DNA of 64,000 nucleotides from DASXKD01 sp963703605 (GCA_963703605.1 CAVPFC010000035.1:1-64000), one strand, 5' to 3'. Shown: positions 35,810 through 45,735, counted from the first letter of the stretch. The notes: generated by a model from the sequence alone, not told the origin. Numbers and translations: made by a program.

Positions 35810-36838
35810 ATGCTCTTTCCTACCTCGCTCGTTGGCAGCTACCCCCAGCCGGACTGGCTTATCGACCGGGAGCGCCTGCGGCACCGGTTCCCGCCGCGGG
35901 TCCGGGCCCGCGAGCTGTGGCGGGTGGGCCCCGAGCACCTGGAGCAGGCGCAGCGGGACGCGACGCTGCTCGCGATCCGGGCCCAGGAGCTGGCCGGCCT
36001 CGACATCCTGACCGACGGCGAGATGTGCCGGGAGAGCTACTCCAACCGGTTCGCCACGGCCCTCGACGGCGTGGACATCGACAACCCGGGTACCGCGCTC
36101 GACCGCAGCGGGCACCCGAACCCGGTGCCGCGGGTGACCGGCCCGATCCGGCGCAAGCACCCGGTCGAGGTCGCTGACCTGACGTTCCTGCGCGCCAGCA
36201 CGAGCAAGACCGTGAAGATCACCGTGCCGGGCCCGTTCACCATGGCCCAGCAGGCGCAGAACGACTACTACGCCAGCACCGAGGACCTCGCGCTCGGCTA
36301 CGCCGAGGCGGTCAATGAGGAGGTCAGGGACCTGTTCGCGGCCGGCGCGGACATCGTCCAGCTCGATGAGCCGTACCTTCAGGCCCGCCCGGATGAGGCC
36401 CGCCGCTACGGCGTGGCCGCCGTCAACCGGGCGCTCGCCGGGGTGACCGGCACCACCGCGGTGCATCTGTGCTTCGGCTACGCGGCGATCATCCACGACC
36501 GCCCGTCCGGGTACTCCTTCCTGCCCGAACTGGCCAGCGCCGACTGCGACCAGGTGTCGATCGAAACCGCCCAGTCCGGCCTGGACTGCTCGGTGCTGGC
36601 CGCGCTGGAGGGCAAGACCGTCATCCTGGGCGTGCTCAACCTCGGCGACCCCACCGTGGAAACCGCCGGCGAGGTGGCCGCCCGGGTGCGCCGGGCGCTG
36701 CCGTACGTGCCCGCCGAGCGCCTCGTGCTGGCACCCGACTGCGGCATGAAGTACCTGCCCCGCGACGCCGCGTTCGGCAAGCTGGCCGCGATGACGCAGG
36801 CGGCGGCCCAGCTCCGTGCCGAGTTCAGCACGTCCTGA
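35810..36838 (+). CDS. MetE C-terminal-like methyltransferase (cobalamin-independent methionine synthase family)
   Basis: 342 residues, half the length of full MetE, corresponding to its catalytic barrel. Starts LFPTSLVGSYPQPDWLI. Zinc-ligand pattern is kept: His and Cys in VHLCFGYAAI, an acidic residue in CDQVSIETAQSG and the late Cys in LAPDCGMKYLPRDAAF. Substrate region: VPGPFTMAQQAQND and VQLDEPYLQARPDEA. Short MetE-like proteins of this kind may transfer methyl groups from folate or from other methyl donors to thiols; some are not methionine synthases. No other methionine gene adjoins. Confidence 0.85.
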   Translation: MLFPTSLVGSYPQPDWLIDRERLRHRFPPRVRARELWRVGPEHLEQAQRDATLLAIRAQELAGLDILTDGEMCRESYSNRFATALDGVDIDNPGTALDRSGHPNPVPRVTGPIRRKHPVEVADLTFLRASTSKTVKITVPGPFTMAQQAQNDYYASTEDLALGYAEAVNEEVRDLFAAGADIVQLDEPYLQARPDEARRYGVAAVNRALAGVTGTTAVHLCFGYAAIIHDRPSGYSFLPELASADCDQVSIETAQSGLDCSVLAALEGKTVILGVLNLGDPTVETAGEVAARVRRALPYVPAERLVLAPDCGMKYLPRDAAFGKLAAMTQAAAQLRAEFSTS

Positions 36839-36850
36839 CGGTCAGCCGGG

Positions 36851-38371
36851 TCAGCCAGGCGGGTAGTCGACAACGACGGTCAGCCCGCCCGGGTCCGCGG
36901 TCATGTCCGTCTCGTAGGCCAGGCCGACGTCCGAGTTCACGGTGACGGTGATCGTTACCGAGGCGCCGGATGCGAGCGAGCCCGACGAGGGGGAAACGCT
37001 GAGATCCCCGCCCGGGGCCGGATCCACGATCGAGTAGCTCGACACCGGGCCGCCCTGGGCGGTGAGCGTGAACTGCCCGGTGTAGGAGCCGCCGGCCGAT
37101 CCCTGGGTCAGCGTCACCTGGCCCGGCGACAGGGCGAGCGTGCCCGGAGACGGCGGCGGGGACGACGACGGCGGCGGGGTGGGCGAGTGCGAATGCGGTT
37201 TCGGCGTCGGGTTGGGGTTGCCCTGCGGCGACCCCCCCGACGACGATGGCCCGGCGGCCGGGGTCGGCGACGGCCCGGGGTTGGCCGCGGGCGCGCCGCC
37301 GTGGCTGCCCGGGTGGTGCCTGCCCGGGCCCGCCCGGTGGGAGCCGGTGGCCAGCGGCGCCGGAGCGGAGGTGGGCCCCAGGGTCGCCGCGCTCACCGCC
37401 GGCACGCCCTTGTGGTGCAGCGCGTCGAGCGCGAGCACGGTGCCGGTGGCCAGCAGCGCCGCCGCGATGATCCCCGCGGCCGCGCCGGCCCCGAGCGTCC
37501 GCAGCCCGAAGACCCGGCCCGGCGGGTCAACCGGCCGGGGGAAGCCCGACCGGCTCCACGGCTCCGCCCGGCGGAGCACCAGGTCCCGGTACCCGATGCC
37601 GGCCGGTGAGGGGTCGGAGACCAGGCGGAACACCTGTTCCCGCAGGCCGGCCGGCGGCGCGACCATCGGCAGCATGCTGAGCAGCATGGCCGGGCTGAGC
37701 TCCCGGCGCTTGCGCTCGCCGCACACCTCGCAGTTGGCGATGTGCCGGTTGACCCGCTTGCGCTGCAGGATGGTCAGCTCCCCGTCCCAGCCCGCGAGGA
37801 TGTCGTCCAGGTCCGGGCAGGACTCGCGGCCGGCCCGGGCGACCAGCAGCGCACCGAGCGCACCCTCGAACTGGTCGCGGGCCCGGGACACCAGCGCGTA
37901 CGCCTGGTTGCGGGACACGCCGAGCGCGTCCGCGAGGTCGGGCCCGTCCAGCACGTGGCGCAGGTTGAGCTCGATGACCTCCCGGTCGCCCGGATTCAGG
38001 CCGGACAGCGCGGCGCGCACGAGCCTGCGCATTTCCTCGCGCTCGGCATCGGCGCCCGGCTCCGGCTCGTCGGCCGTCACCTCGCCCGCCTCGTCCAGCG
38101 GCGCCGACAGCCCACGGGCCCGGAGCTTGCGGAAACATTCGTTGCGGGCCACCGAGTACAGCCATGGGCGGAGCTTGTCCGGGTCACGCAGCCCGCCGAC
38201 CTTCGCGGCGGTGATGATGAACGTGTCCTGGACCGCGTCGGCCGCGTCGGCCGGCTCGGTGAGTAGTGACCGGCAGTAGGCATACAGTGCCGGTGCGTAT
38301 TTGTCGTAGGCCTCGGCGAGCCCCCCAGGCTCCCCAGCCGCGATCGAAGCGACGATCTCCCCGTCTTCCAC
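36851..38371 (-). CDS. ECF sigma factor fused to zinc-finger, membrane helix and extracytoplasmic domain
   Basis: About 506 residues. Sigma region 2 (GLAEAYDKYAPALYAYC ... DAVQDTFIITAAKV ... LRPWLYSVARNE), linker, region 4 (LNPGDREVIELNLRHVLDGPDLADALGVSRNQAYALVSRA), then an anti-sigma-type zinc motif HIANCEVC, one transmembrane helix (GAGAAAGIIAAALLATGTVLAL, about residue 310), a Ser/Pro/Gly-rich linker and a C-terminal beta domain (LALSPGQVTLTQGSAGG ... SLASGASVTITVTV, Ig/BACON-like). Sigma and sensor are thus one chain. GTG 38371 chosen; TTG 38386 is possible. It converges on the MetE-like gene with 12 bp between. Confidence 0.9.
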   Translation of the reverse strand: MEDGEIVASIAAGEPGGLAEAYDKYAPALYAYCRSLLTEPADAADAVQDTFIITAAKVGGLRDPDKLRPWLYSVARNECFRKLRARGLSAPLDEAGEVTADEPEPGADAEREEMRRLVRAALSGLNPGDREVIELNLRHVLDGPDLADALGVSRNQAYALVSRARDQFEGALGALLVARAGRESCPDLDDILAGWDGELTILQRKRVNRHIANCEVCGERKRRELSPAMLLSMLPMVAPPAGLREQVFRLVSDPSPAGIGYRDLVLRRAEPWSRSGFPRPVDPPGRVFGLRTLGAGAAAGIIAAALLATGTVLALDALHHKGVPAVSAATLGPTSAPAPLATGSHRAGPGRHHPGSHGGAPAANPGPSPTPAAGPSSSGGSPQGNPNPTPKPHSHSPTPPPSSSPPPSPGTLALSPGQVTLTQGSAGGSYTGQFTLTAQGGPVSSYSIVDPAPGGDLSVSPSSGSLASGASVTITVTVNSDVGLAYETDMTADPGGLTVVVDYPPG

Positions 38372-38657
38372 ACGATCACGGTACAAACTTGATGGGCTCC
38401 GGGGCCAGAGGAAACCGCTTCCCTTATCAGCATGACACCGTCCCGTTGCCGTAAGGATCCGTTTCTGTGCCGCCGGGGAAGCCGCCGTGCGGGCCTGCGG
38501 GCAGGCGGCTGCGCGTCACTGGCCCGCGGCGCCGCGCCGGCGAGCATCATCGGTGCGACATCGGTAGGAGCACGGCCCGGCGCGGGGCCAACAACTTTCC
38601 GCGGCGGATTTAGGCCTTTGTTTCGCGAGGTATCAGCGGCCGGTGTTTGGCGGGGTA

Positions 38658-39797
38658 TCAGCGGCCGGCCAGCGTGCCGTAGAGCGCCACCGTTTGCGCG
38701 GCGACCGCCCGCCAGCCGAACTCGGCGACGGCGCGCTCCCGCCCGGCGTGGCCCATCGCGGCGGCCCGCCCCGGGTCGCCGACCAGGGCGTTGAGCGCCG
38801 CAGCCAGCGCCGCGGCATCGTCGGGCGGGACGAGGAGCCCGGTCTCGCCGTCGCTGACCACCTCGGGGATGCCGCCGACCGCGGAGCCGACGACCGCGGT
38901 GCCGCAGGCCATCGCCTCCAGGTTCACGATGCCCAGCGGCTCGTACAGCGACGGGCAGGCGAACACGGTCGCGTGCGAGAGCAACTGGATGACGGCGCGC
39001 TTGGGCAGCATCTCCGGGATCCAGATCACCCCGGACCGGGCGGCGCGCAGGCCCGCCACGAGGCCCTCGACCTCGGCGGCCAGTTCCGGGGTGTCCGGCT
39101 GGCCGGCGCAGAGCACAAGCTGGGCCGCCGGGTCCAGGCTGGCCGCCGCCCGCAGCAGCACCGGGACCCCCTTCTGCCGGGTGATGCGGCCGACGAAGAT
39201 CACCGCCGGGCGGGACGGGTCCACCCCGTACCGCTCCAGCACGTCGGTGCCCGGGTCCGGGGCGTACTCGGTGGTGTCGATCCCGTTGCGGATGACGTGG
39301 AGCCGGTCCGGCTGGACCATTGGGTAGGTGCCCAGCACGTCGGACCGCATGCCGTTGGATACGGCGATGACGGCGGCGGCGGCTTCCACGGCCACCCGCT
39401 CGCACCAGCTCGACACCGCGTACCCGCCGCCGAGCTGCTCGGCCTTCCACGGCCGCAGCGGCTCCAGGGAGTGCACGGTCATCACGTGCGGCACGCCATA
39501 CAGCAGCGAGGCCAGGTGACCGCCCAGGTTGGCGTACCAGGTATGGGAGTGCACCAGGTCGGCGGACCCGGCCGCCGCGGCCATCGACAGGTCGGTGGAC
39601 ACCACGCCCAGCGCCTGGTTCGCCCCGGCCAGATGGTCCCACGGCCGGTGCGCCACCGCCCCGGGCCGGTCGGCGCCCTCGCAGTGCACGGTCAGGTCGA
39701 CCAGGCCCGCCAGCTCGCGGGCGAGGTAGGTGACGTGGACCCCCGCCCCGCCGTACACGTCCGGCGGGTACTCCCTGGTGAGCAGCGCGACCTTCAT
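38658..39797 (-). CDS. glgM: Glycosyltransferase family 4, GlgM/GlgA-type
   Basis: 379 residues starting MKVALLTREYPPDVYGGAGVHV. GT-B fold: HSHTWYANLGGHLASLLYGVPHVMTVHSLEPLRPWKAEQLGGGY, sugar-nucleotide region VGRITRQKGVPVLLRAA, and the E-X7-E segment PSLYEPLGIVNLEAMACGTAVV. This matches the actinobacterial enzyme that joins ADP-glucose to glucose-1-phosphate to make maltose-1-phosphate (GlgM) for the GlgE pathway, or adds to glycogen. Its ATG overlaps the glgC stop (ATGA at 39794-39797), so the two are translationally coupled, which is consistent with use of ADP-glucose. Confidence 0.9.
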   Translation of the reverse strand: MKVALLTREYPPDVYGGAGVHVTYLARELAGLVDLTVHCEGADRPGAVAHRPWDHLAGANQALGVVSTDLSMAAAAGSADLVHSHTWYANLGGHLASLLYGVPHVMTVHSLEPLRPWKAEQLGGGYAVSSWCERVAVEAAAAVIAVSNGMRSDVLGTYPMVQPDRLHVIRNGIDTTEYAPDPGTDVLERYGVDPSRPAVIFVGRITRQKGVPVLLRAAASLDPAAQLVLCAGQPDTPELAAEVEGLVAGLRAARSGVIWIPEMLPKRAVIQLLSHATVFACPSLYEPLGIVNLEAMACGTAVVGSAVGGIPEVVSDGETGLLVPPDDAAALAAALNALVGDPGRAAAMGHAGRERAVAEFGWRAVAAQTVALYGTLAGR

Positions 39798-41032
39798 TCC
39801 GGGACTTCCTGGCCCTTGCCCACGACGGTGATGCCGCCCGCGGACACGACGAAGCCGCGCTCCCGGTCGTGCTCCTTGTCCACGCCCACGACGGCCTTCT
39901 CCGGCACGGTGACGTTCTTGTCGATGATCGCGTTCTCGACCACGGCGTGCCGCCCGATCACCGTGTTGTGCATCAGGACCGAACGCTCCACCTTGGCCCA
40001 GCTGTTCACCCGCACCCCGGGCGAGAGCACGGACTCGCGGACCAGGCCGCCGGACACGACGACCCCGTTGCTGACCAGGCTGTCCAGCGCCCGGCCGACC
40101 CGGTCGCCCGAGGCGAACACGAACTTCGCCGGCGGCTGCGACGGCACGTGGGTGAGGATCGGCCAGCGCTCGTTGTAGAGGTTGAACACCGGGTGCACGT
40201 GGCACAGGTCCATGTGCGCGTCGAAGTAGGAGTCGAGCGTCCCGACGTCGCGCCAGTAGCCGAGATCCCGCGGGGTCGCCCCGGGCACCTGGTTCGTGGT
40301 GAAGTCGTACACCTGCGCCACGCCCCGGTCCACCAGCATCGGGATGATGTCGCCGCCCATGTCGTGCCGGCTCTCGGCGTTCTCCGCGTCCGCCCGCAGC
40401 GCGTCGACCAGGACCTTGGTGTCGAACACGTAGTTGCCCATGGACGCGAACGTCTCGTCCGGGCGGCCGGGCAGCGCCGGCGGTTCGGCGGGCTTCTCCA
40501 GGAACGCCTCGATCGTGAGCCCGTCGGTGGCGGTCTGGATCACCCCGAACTCGGTGGCGTCCGTCCGGGGCACCGAGATCGCCGAGACCGTGACCCCGGC
40601 GCCGCCGTCCAGGTGCTGGTCGATCATCTGCCGGGGGTCCATCCGGTACACGTGGTCGGCGCCGAACACGATGACGATGTCCGGCCGGTCATCGTAGATC
40701 AGGTTCAGCGACTGGTAGATGGCGTTGGCCGAGCCGGTATACCACTGCGGCCCGAGGCGCTGCTGCGCGGGCACGGGCGTGACGTAGTTGCCGAGCAGCG
40801 AGCTCATCCGCCAGGTGGTGGTGATGTGCCGGTCCAGGCTGTGGCTCTTGTACTGGGTGAGCACGCAGACACGCAGGATCCCGGCGTTGACCAGGTTGGA
40901 CAGCGCGAAGTCGACCAGCCGGTAGAGGCCGCCGAACGGCACCGCGGGCTTGGCCCGGTCGTCGGTCAGCGGCGCCAGCCGCCGCCCCTGCCCGCCCGCC
41001 AGCACGATTCCCAACACCCGCCGGTCTGCCAC
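39794..41032 (-). CDS. glgC: Glucose-1-phosphate adenylyltransferase
   Basis: 412 residues; makes ADP-glucose from ATP and glucose-1-phosphate for glycogen/alpha-glucan synthesis. N-terminal VLAGGQGRRLAPLTDDRAKPAVPFGG is the nucleotide-binding and allosteric region; substrate sites GTGSANAIYQSL-type (WYTGSANAIYQSLNLIYDD), VFGADHVYRMD, FLEKPAEPP and SMGNYVFDTKVL follow; the C-terminal beta-helix (VLSPGVRVNSWAKVERSVLMHNTVIG) forms the rest. Length and order match the family. First gene of a glgC-glgM operon. Confidence 0.96.
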   Translation of the reverse strand: MADRRVLGIVLAGGQGRRLAPLTDDRAKPAVPFGGLYRLVDFALSNLVNAGILRVCVLTQYKSHSLDRHITTTWRMSSLLGNYVTPVPAQQRLGPQWYTGSANAIYQSLNLIYDDRPDIVIVFGADHVYRMDPRQMIDQHLDGGAGVTVSAISVPRTDATEFGVIQTATDGLTIEAFLEKPAEPPALPGRPDETFASMGNYVFDTKVLVDALRADAENAESRHDMGGDIIPMLVDRGVAQVYDFTTNQVPGATPRDLGYWRDVGTLDSYFDAHMDLCHVHPVFNLYNERWPILTHVPSQPPAKFVFASGDRVGRALDSLVSNGVVVSGGLVRESVLSPGVRVNSWAKVERSVLMHNTVIGRHAVVENAIIDKNVTVPEKAVVGVDKEHDRERGFVVSAGGITVVGKGQEVPE

Positions 41033-41206
41033 AACGCACCTCGCCCAAGGTCGCCGCTTACGCCGTCACGAGGAGTACCGCCGCTCGCCGCTCCCATTAT
41101 TTGTGCATTACGCCCCGTCCGGGGAGCCCCGCGCCGTCAACAAGCCCACCTTCTGGCCGGCACGAGCGTGCGCGGCGGGACGTGGCCGCGCCGCGACGAG
41201 CGATCC

Positions 41207-42886
41207 CTAGGCGCCGGGCCTGGCGTGGACGACGGCGCCGTCGGCCAGGGTCAGGTCCACTTGGGCCAGGCCTATTTCGCTGGTGGGCTGGGCGAACAGG
41301 TTGCGGTCGAGTACCACGAGGTCGGCGCGCTTGCCGGGCTCGACCGACCCGGCGTCCCGCTCGTCGTTGTTGACGTATGCGGAGCCGATGGTGAACGCTG
41401 CGATCGCGGCCGGCAGGCTGAGCCGCTCCGCGGGCAGGAACGGCCTGTCGGAGTCCGGGCCGCCATAGGGGTAGCCGGGCGGCGCGGTCCGGTTCACCGC
41501 GGTGTGCATCTCCCACATCGGGTTGGGGCTGGACACCGGCCAGTCGCTGCCGAAGCACAGTTGCGCGCCGGAGGCGGCCAGGCTGGCGAACGGGTACTGC
41601 CACGCCGACCGCTCGGGCCCGAGGAACGGCACGGTCAGCTCGGTCATCTGCGGCTCGTTGATCGCCCACAGCGGCTGGCAGTTCGCCGCCACGCCGAGCG
41701 CGCGGAACCGGGGCAGGTCGTCGGGGTGGACGACCTGGATGTGCGCGATGTGGTGCCTCCCGTCGTTGACCCCGTTCGCGGCCCGGGCGGCGGCGAACGC
41801 GTCGAGCGCCTCGCGGACGGCCCGGTCCCCGATGGCGTGCACGTGGACGCCGAATCCCCGGGCGTCGATGGCGGTCACCGCGGCGTTCAGCTCTCCGGGA
41901 TCGAAGAAGCTCGTGCCCAGGGCCGCGGTCGGGTGGCCGTGGCCATCGAGGTAGGGGGCCAGCATCGCGGCCGTGGAGTTCTCGCAGACCCCGTCTTGCA
42001 TGATCTTCACGCTGGTGGCGCGGAACCGGCCCTGGCCAGCGACGGCCCGGCGTTGAGAAAGAACATCGAGCTGCCCAAGACCTGCCGAGCGCCCCCACCA
42101 GAGGGCACCGGTGACGCGCGCGGTGAGCAGGCCCTGGCGCTCCGCCTCGCGGTAGGCGTCGAAGCAGTCGGGGACCACCGCGTAGTCGCCGACTATCGCC
42201 TCCTGCCAGGCGGTGATGCCGAGCGAGTGCAGGTACGCCTGCCCGGCCAGGATGCCGGCTACCTGCTCGTCCAGGCCGGGGGCGGGCACGACGCGCTGCA
42301 CCAGGTTCATCGCGCCCTCGTGCAGGGCGCCGCCGGGCGCGCCGGCGGCGTCCCGCTCGATCCGCCCGTCGGCGGGGTCCGGGGTGGCCGCATCGACGCC
42401 GGCCAGCGCGAGCGCCCGCGAGTTCACCCAGGCGCCGTGGTGGTCGCGGTTGGACAGGAACACCGGGCGGTCCGGGACCGCCTGGTCCAGGTCGTCCTTG
42501 CCGGGGACCCCGCCCGGGAACACGTCCATGGACCAGCCGCCGCCCGTGATCCATCCGGCTTCGGGGTGCTGGCCGGCGTAGGCCCGGATCGCGGCCAGGT
42601 AGCCCGCGCGGCTGTGCAGGCCGGACAGGTCGCACTGGTTGCGTTCCAGCCCGCCGCCGGACGCGTGCACGTGGGCGTCCTGGAAACCGGGCAGCACCAT
42701 GCGCCCGTGCAGATCGACGATCTCCGTGCGGGGGCCGACGAACGGGCGCATGGCGGCGTCGCCGCCCACCGCGGCGATCCGCCCGCCGGAGATGGCGACC
42801 GCCTGCGCCCACGACCGTGCCGCGTCGACCGTGTAGACCGCTCCCCCGGTGAGGACCAGGTCCGCGGCTGCATTGCCGGGCATCAC
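41207..42886 (-). CDS. Amidohydrolase (YtcJ-like)
   Basis: 559 residues from ATG 42886 (second ATG 42883). Metal-dependent amidohydrolase: N-terminal beta-sandwich piece ADLVLTGGAVYTVDAARSWAQAVAISGGRIAAVG, metal motif FQDAHVHASGGG, later VHVHAIGDRAVREALDAFAAAR and HHIAHIQVVHPDDLPRF, and the late acidic site CFGSDWPVSSPNPMWEM. YtcJ-like proteins hydrolyse amides, and many have unknown substrates. It starts just before a divergent gap of no clear features; the esterase-like gene at 42937 is upstream in the same direction. Confidence 0.92.
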   Translation of the reverse strand: MMPGNAAADLVLTGGAVYTVDAARSWAQAVAISGGRIAAVGGDAAMRPFVGPRTEIVDLHGRMVLPGFQDAHVHASGGGLERNQCDLSGLHSRAGYLAAIRAYAGQHPEAGWITGGGWSMDVFPGGVPGKDDLDQAVPDRPVFLSNRDHHGAWVNSRALALAGVDAATPDPADGRIERDAAGAPGGALHEGAMNLVQRVVPAPGLDEQVAGILAGQAYLHSLGITAWQEAIVGDYAVVPDCFDAYREAERQGLLTARVTGALWWGRSAGLGQLDVLSQRRAVAGQGRFRATSVKIMQDGVCENSTAAMLAPYLDGHGHPTAALGTSFFDPGELNAAVTAIDARGFGVHVHAIGDRAVREALDAFAAARAANGVNDGRHHIAHIQVVHPDDLPRFRALGVAANCQPLWAINEPQMTELTVPFLGPERSAWQYPFASLAASGAQLCFGSDWPVSSPNPMWEMHTAVNRTAPPGYPYGGPDSDRPFLPAERLSLPAAIAAFTIGSAYVNNDERDAGSVEPGKRADLVVLDRNLFAQPTSEIGLAQVDLTLADGAVVHARPGA

Positions 42887-42936
42887 GCCATACTCCTGTA
42901 CCGGGGCCCGGGATAGCCAGCGCGGGTGCCGCGGAG

Positions 42937-43646
42937 CTAGGGGGCCGGCTGCCGGATGAGCCCGGCCAGCGTGGCCGGGTCGGTGAACGGGCTCATGTGC
43001 GCGGCACCGGGCAGCACGGTCAGGCTGGCCCGTGGCAGCCGGCCAGGGCCGACATGGCGGCCGGGGTGGATACCTGGTCGAGTTCGGCGGCGATCAGCCG
43101 CACCGGGACGCCGATGGCGGCGACGCGGCCGGCCCGGTCGTAGCGGGCGATGGCCTCCAGCGCGGCCGCCCACGACCCGCGGTCGGCGTCGGCCAGGCAG
43201 CGCCGGGCGTAGCGGACGACCGGGCCATTGGCATGGAGTTCGGCCGCGGTGAACCACCGGCCGAGCGCAGCCTCGGGGTCGGCCGGGCCACCCTCGCGCA
43301 GCGCCGCCGCCGCGGCGGCGAAGGGCGGGAACGGCGTATCGCGGCTACAGATGAGGGTCAGTGTCTGGATGCGGTGGGGGATCAGCAGCGCCAGGTCGAG
43401 GGCCACCTGGCCGCCGAAGGAGTGACCGGCCAGGTGCATCCGGTCCGGCAGGCCGCCCCCGGCGGAGGCCAGCCAGGTGGCCAGCGCGGCCTGGGCGTCC
43501 CCGGCATCGGGAGGACCGCCGGCCGGTGTCACGTCCGGGCACAGGACGTGCCCGGCGCCGCCGAGATGCACGGCCACGTCATCCCAGACCGCCGGGGTGA
43601 GCGGGGTGCCGTGCAGCAGCACCCACCGGTCCCTGGCCCCGCTCAT
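42937..43646 (-). CDS. Alpha/beta hydrolase, frameshifted near C-terminus
   Basis: About 235 residues, MSGARDRWVLLHGTPLTPAVWDDV. Nucleophile elbow LAGHSFGGQVALDLAL and an acid position around VRLIAAELDQVSTPAAMSAL. The expected catalytic His is in the other frame: ASLTVLPGAAHMSPFTDPATLAGLIRQ. One base is missing near 43045 (CTGGCCGGCTGCC). With it restored the enzyme is a normal esterase or peptidase-like hydrolase. Start at ATG 43646. Same direction as and upstream of the amidohydrolase gene, 51 bp apart. Confidence 0.8.
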
Positions 43647-43780
43647 CGCTGGTCCCGCGCCTCCTCTGCGGACAGCTTGCCATGGGCCAGCGCCTTAACC
43701 CAGCCCCGACGAGCGAACTAATGCTCAAGGCTGACATTAAGCGTTATCAACAATGACCGTTATGACGATAGGCGCGGCCA

Positions 43781-45367
43781 TTACTGATATGAGATCATCA
43801 CCGGTTTCGGGCTCCTTGCCATCGTCTGCCGTGGGCCGAGCATGGGGTGATCCTTGGTGTAGAAGTTCTTCCACCCGAAGAAGACACCTGGCGGGGCGGC
43901 GCCGGTGACGGCATTCCAGGTCTTCTGTTTGTCGCGCGGGGTGCCCTGCCCGTCCATGTGGATGACGATCGCGAGGTCTTGGTAGCGGGTGTCGAGCCGC
44001 CGTTCACCGACGATCATCGACAGCTCGAACTGGTGCAGCACGAGGAGCTTTTGGGGCAGATGGTCCCGGGCGGTCAGGCCGGCCAGCCAGCGGCTGACGC
44101 CGTTGACCTGGCTGCCGCTCACGCTGCCGATCTGTTTCAGCGGCAGTTGCCGTGGTCCCAGCTTCCACTCCGGGTCCAGGGCCAGCCCGACGTTGGGCAG
44201 CTCAAGGAGCGGTTCATAGCGCTTGGCCTGGGCGAGCAGGCTGGCCCGGCCCGCTTGCAGGTCCAGGACGACGTACATTCCGGCTGCGGTCGCGCGGCTC
44301 ACCCAGGGGCGCAGCAAAGACAGCGGAGACTCATAGGAGTAGCTGCCGTCCGGCCCCGGGTGTGATTCGGCGACGGTGGCGATGATCTCGAAGGCAGGGA
44401 CCACCGGCACGCGGCTCAGCCCCCGATAAAGGCGGGCAGTCTTCCTGGCCCGTGCGATGCTCGCGGGCAGATCCTGCTGGCCCAGGGCACCGAGCGCAGG
44501 ATCACCCGGGTGGCCGTACAGGGCCACCAGCCGGTGCATGGGGAACAAGACCTGGCCGCCGCCGGGTAGCTGCACCCCTGTCGCGGCCAGCGCGACCCGG
44601 TACGCGAGCCGCCGCACCGGCCCGAACCCCGCCCCGATGGCGAGCACCCGCCACGGCCTGGCCGCCGCCAGCGCCTTTATGGCGGCTGGATCGGTTCCGG
44701 GATCGTAGCCGAGGACCGTGATCACCCGCACGCCTGCCGCATGTGCGGTAGCGGCCGCTGCCGTCGCCGCGGGGCTGAAGTCACCCTGGTGCACCAGAAG
44801 CACCACGTGAGCCAGGGAGGCTGGCGCGCTGGTCAGGGGCAGACTGGCCGCGCCAGTAACCACGTGGATCCGGGGCAGTGACGCGGTGAGCGCGTTCCTG
44901 GCCGTCCCGGCGGCAAGGACGGCCCGGGGGTTCAGTGCGCGGATGACCGGTCGCAGCGTGGCCGCGCCGCCCGCCTTCGTTCCGGCCCCGGACGAAGTCA
45001 GCAGCAGCGGCGCGTGGGCCGCGCTCGAATCCTTGACGGCGGATGCCAGACCTGCGCGGTCACTCGCGCCGACGACAACCACGACGGGCGCGGAAGCAAA
45101 GAGATCCTGTGCCACGCCTGCGGCCACCGCCTCGGGCGTGCCAGCGAGCACCGACGTTGCCTGGGCCGGCAGGTGAGCCCGTGGCAATAACGGGTCGCGT
45201 TTCGCAGGTGGCGGCGTACCGTTCCCCTGTGGCGGCGTACCGGTGCCCGCATACCACGCGGCGCCCAAGGACACGACGCTAAGTACCAGTGCCATACCGG
45301 TCAGCACGAGCACCCTCGCACCGGCCCTGCCGGGGGTCCGCCTCCGGCCACGGTTTCCATTCGGCAC
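43781..45367 (-). CDS. Secreted or membrane-anchored protein with CWB2-like and barrel-like parts
   Basis: 528 residues. A basic start and one hydrophobic helix (ARVLVLTGMALVLSVVSLGAAWYAG) anchor or export it. The region ADAVAAGVAQDLFASAPVVVVVGASDRAGL...APLLLTSSG...LRPVIRALNPRAVLAAG is like cell-wall-binding repeat 2 (CWB2) sequences. The C-terminal half (VPVVPAFEIIATVAESHPGPDG, AAGMYVVLDLQAGRASLLAQAKRYEPLLELPNVGLALDPEWKL) looks like a TIM-barrel with an acidic strand end. It could be a wall-bound hydrolase or a structural protein. No neighbour suggests a substrate. Confidence 0.75.
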   Translation of the reverse strand: MPNGNRGRRRTPGRAGARVLVLTGMALVLSVVSLGAAWYAGTGTPPQGNGTPPPAKRDPLLPRAHLPAQATSVLAGTPEAVAAGVAQDLFASAPVVVVVGASDRAGLASAVKDSSAAHAPLLLTSSGAGTKAGGAATLRPVIRALNPRAVLAAGTARNALTASLPRIHVVTGAASLPLTSAPASLAHVVLLVHQGDFSPAATAAAATAHAAGVRVITVLGYDPGTDPAAIKALAAARPWRVLAIGAGFGPVRRLAYRVALAATGVQLPGGGQVLFPMHRLVALYGHPGDPALGALGQQDLPASIARARKTARLYRGLSRVPVVPAFEIIATVAESHPGPDGSYSYESPLSLLRPWVSRATAAGMYVVLDLQAGRASLLAQAKRYEPLLELPNVGLALDPEWKLGPRQLPLKQIGSVSGSQVNGVSRWLAGLTARDHLPQKLLVLHQFELSMIVGERRLDTRYQDLAIVIHMDGQGTPRDKQKTWNAVTGAAPPGVFFGWKNFYTKDHPMLGPRQTMARSPKPVMISYQ

Positions 45368-45735
45368 GAACCCGCCCCATTCGCCGTAGGGACAGAAAGC
45401 GGGAACCGTCTCCCAGCAACGCTACGCCGCAACATTGGGCTATATAGGATGACACGCCTAATACACCCAGGTTCATACTTTTGGGGGCTATCATCCGCTT
45501 AATCCGCCTGTAGGTGCTCGCCGAAAACGCCTGGCGATCACCCCGTGACTCAGCGCCCGGTCCAGCAGCGGAACGTCCGCCCGGCCCGCCCGGCCGCGAG
45601 AGCACCAGCCGCCGGCCTGGTCCTGAGGCCTTCATCACCCAGCGATCAAGATCGGCTATTTCGGCACAAAAGCCCTATCGACATCCCGGCGGCCCGGGCG
45701 TAGCTTGACCGGGGAGGTGCCTGTTATGGGGAGTT
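45368..45735. other. Intergenic, no gene recognised
   Basis: About 370 bases between divergent genes. Contains an AT-rich stretch near 45440-45500 (GGGCTATATAGGATGAC...TTCATACTTTTGGGG) that could hold promoters for either side; I cannot define boxes. Confidence 0.4.

Noticed and set aside
41033..41206. A small gene between glgC and the amidohydrolase
   Set aside because: Frames here are extensions or shadows of neighbours, with no start and ribosome site.
39869..42916. A 1015-codon open frame on the plus strand
   Set aside because: It lies antisense to glgC and the YtcJ-like amidohydrolase, is rich in Arg/His/Val/Gly with no family motif, and is a by-product of high GC content.
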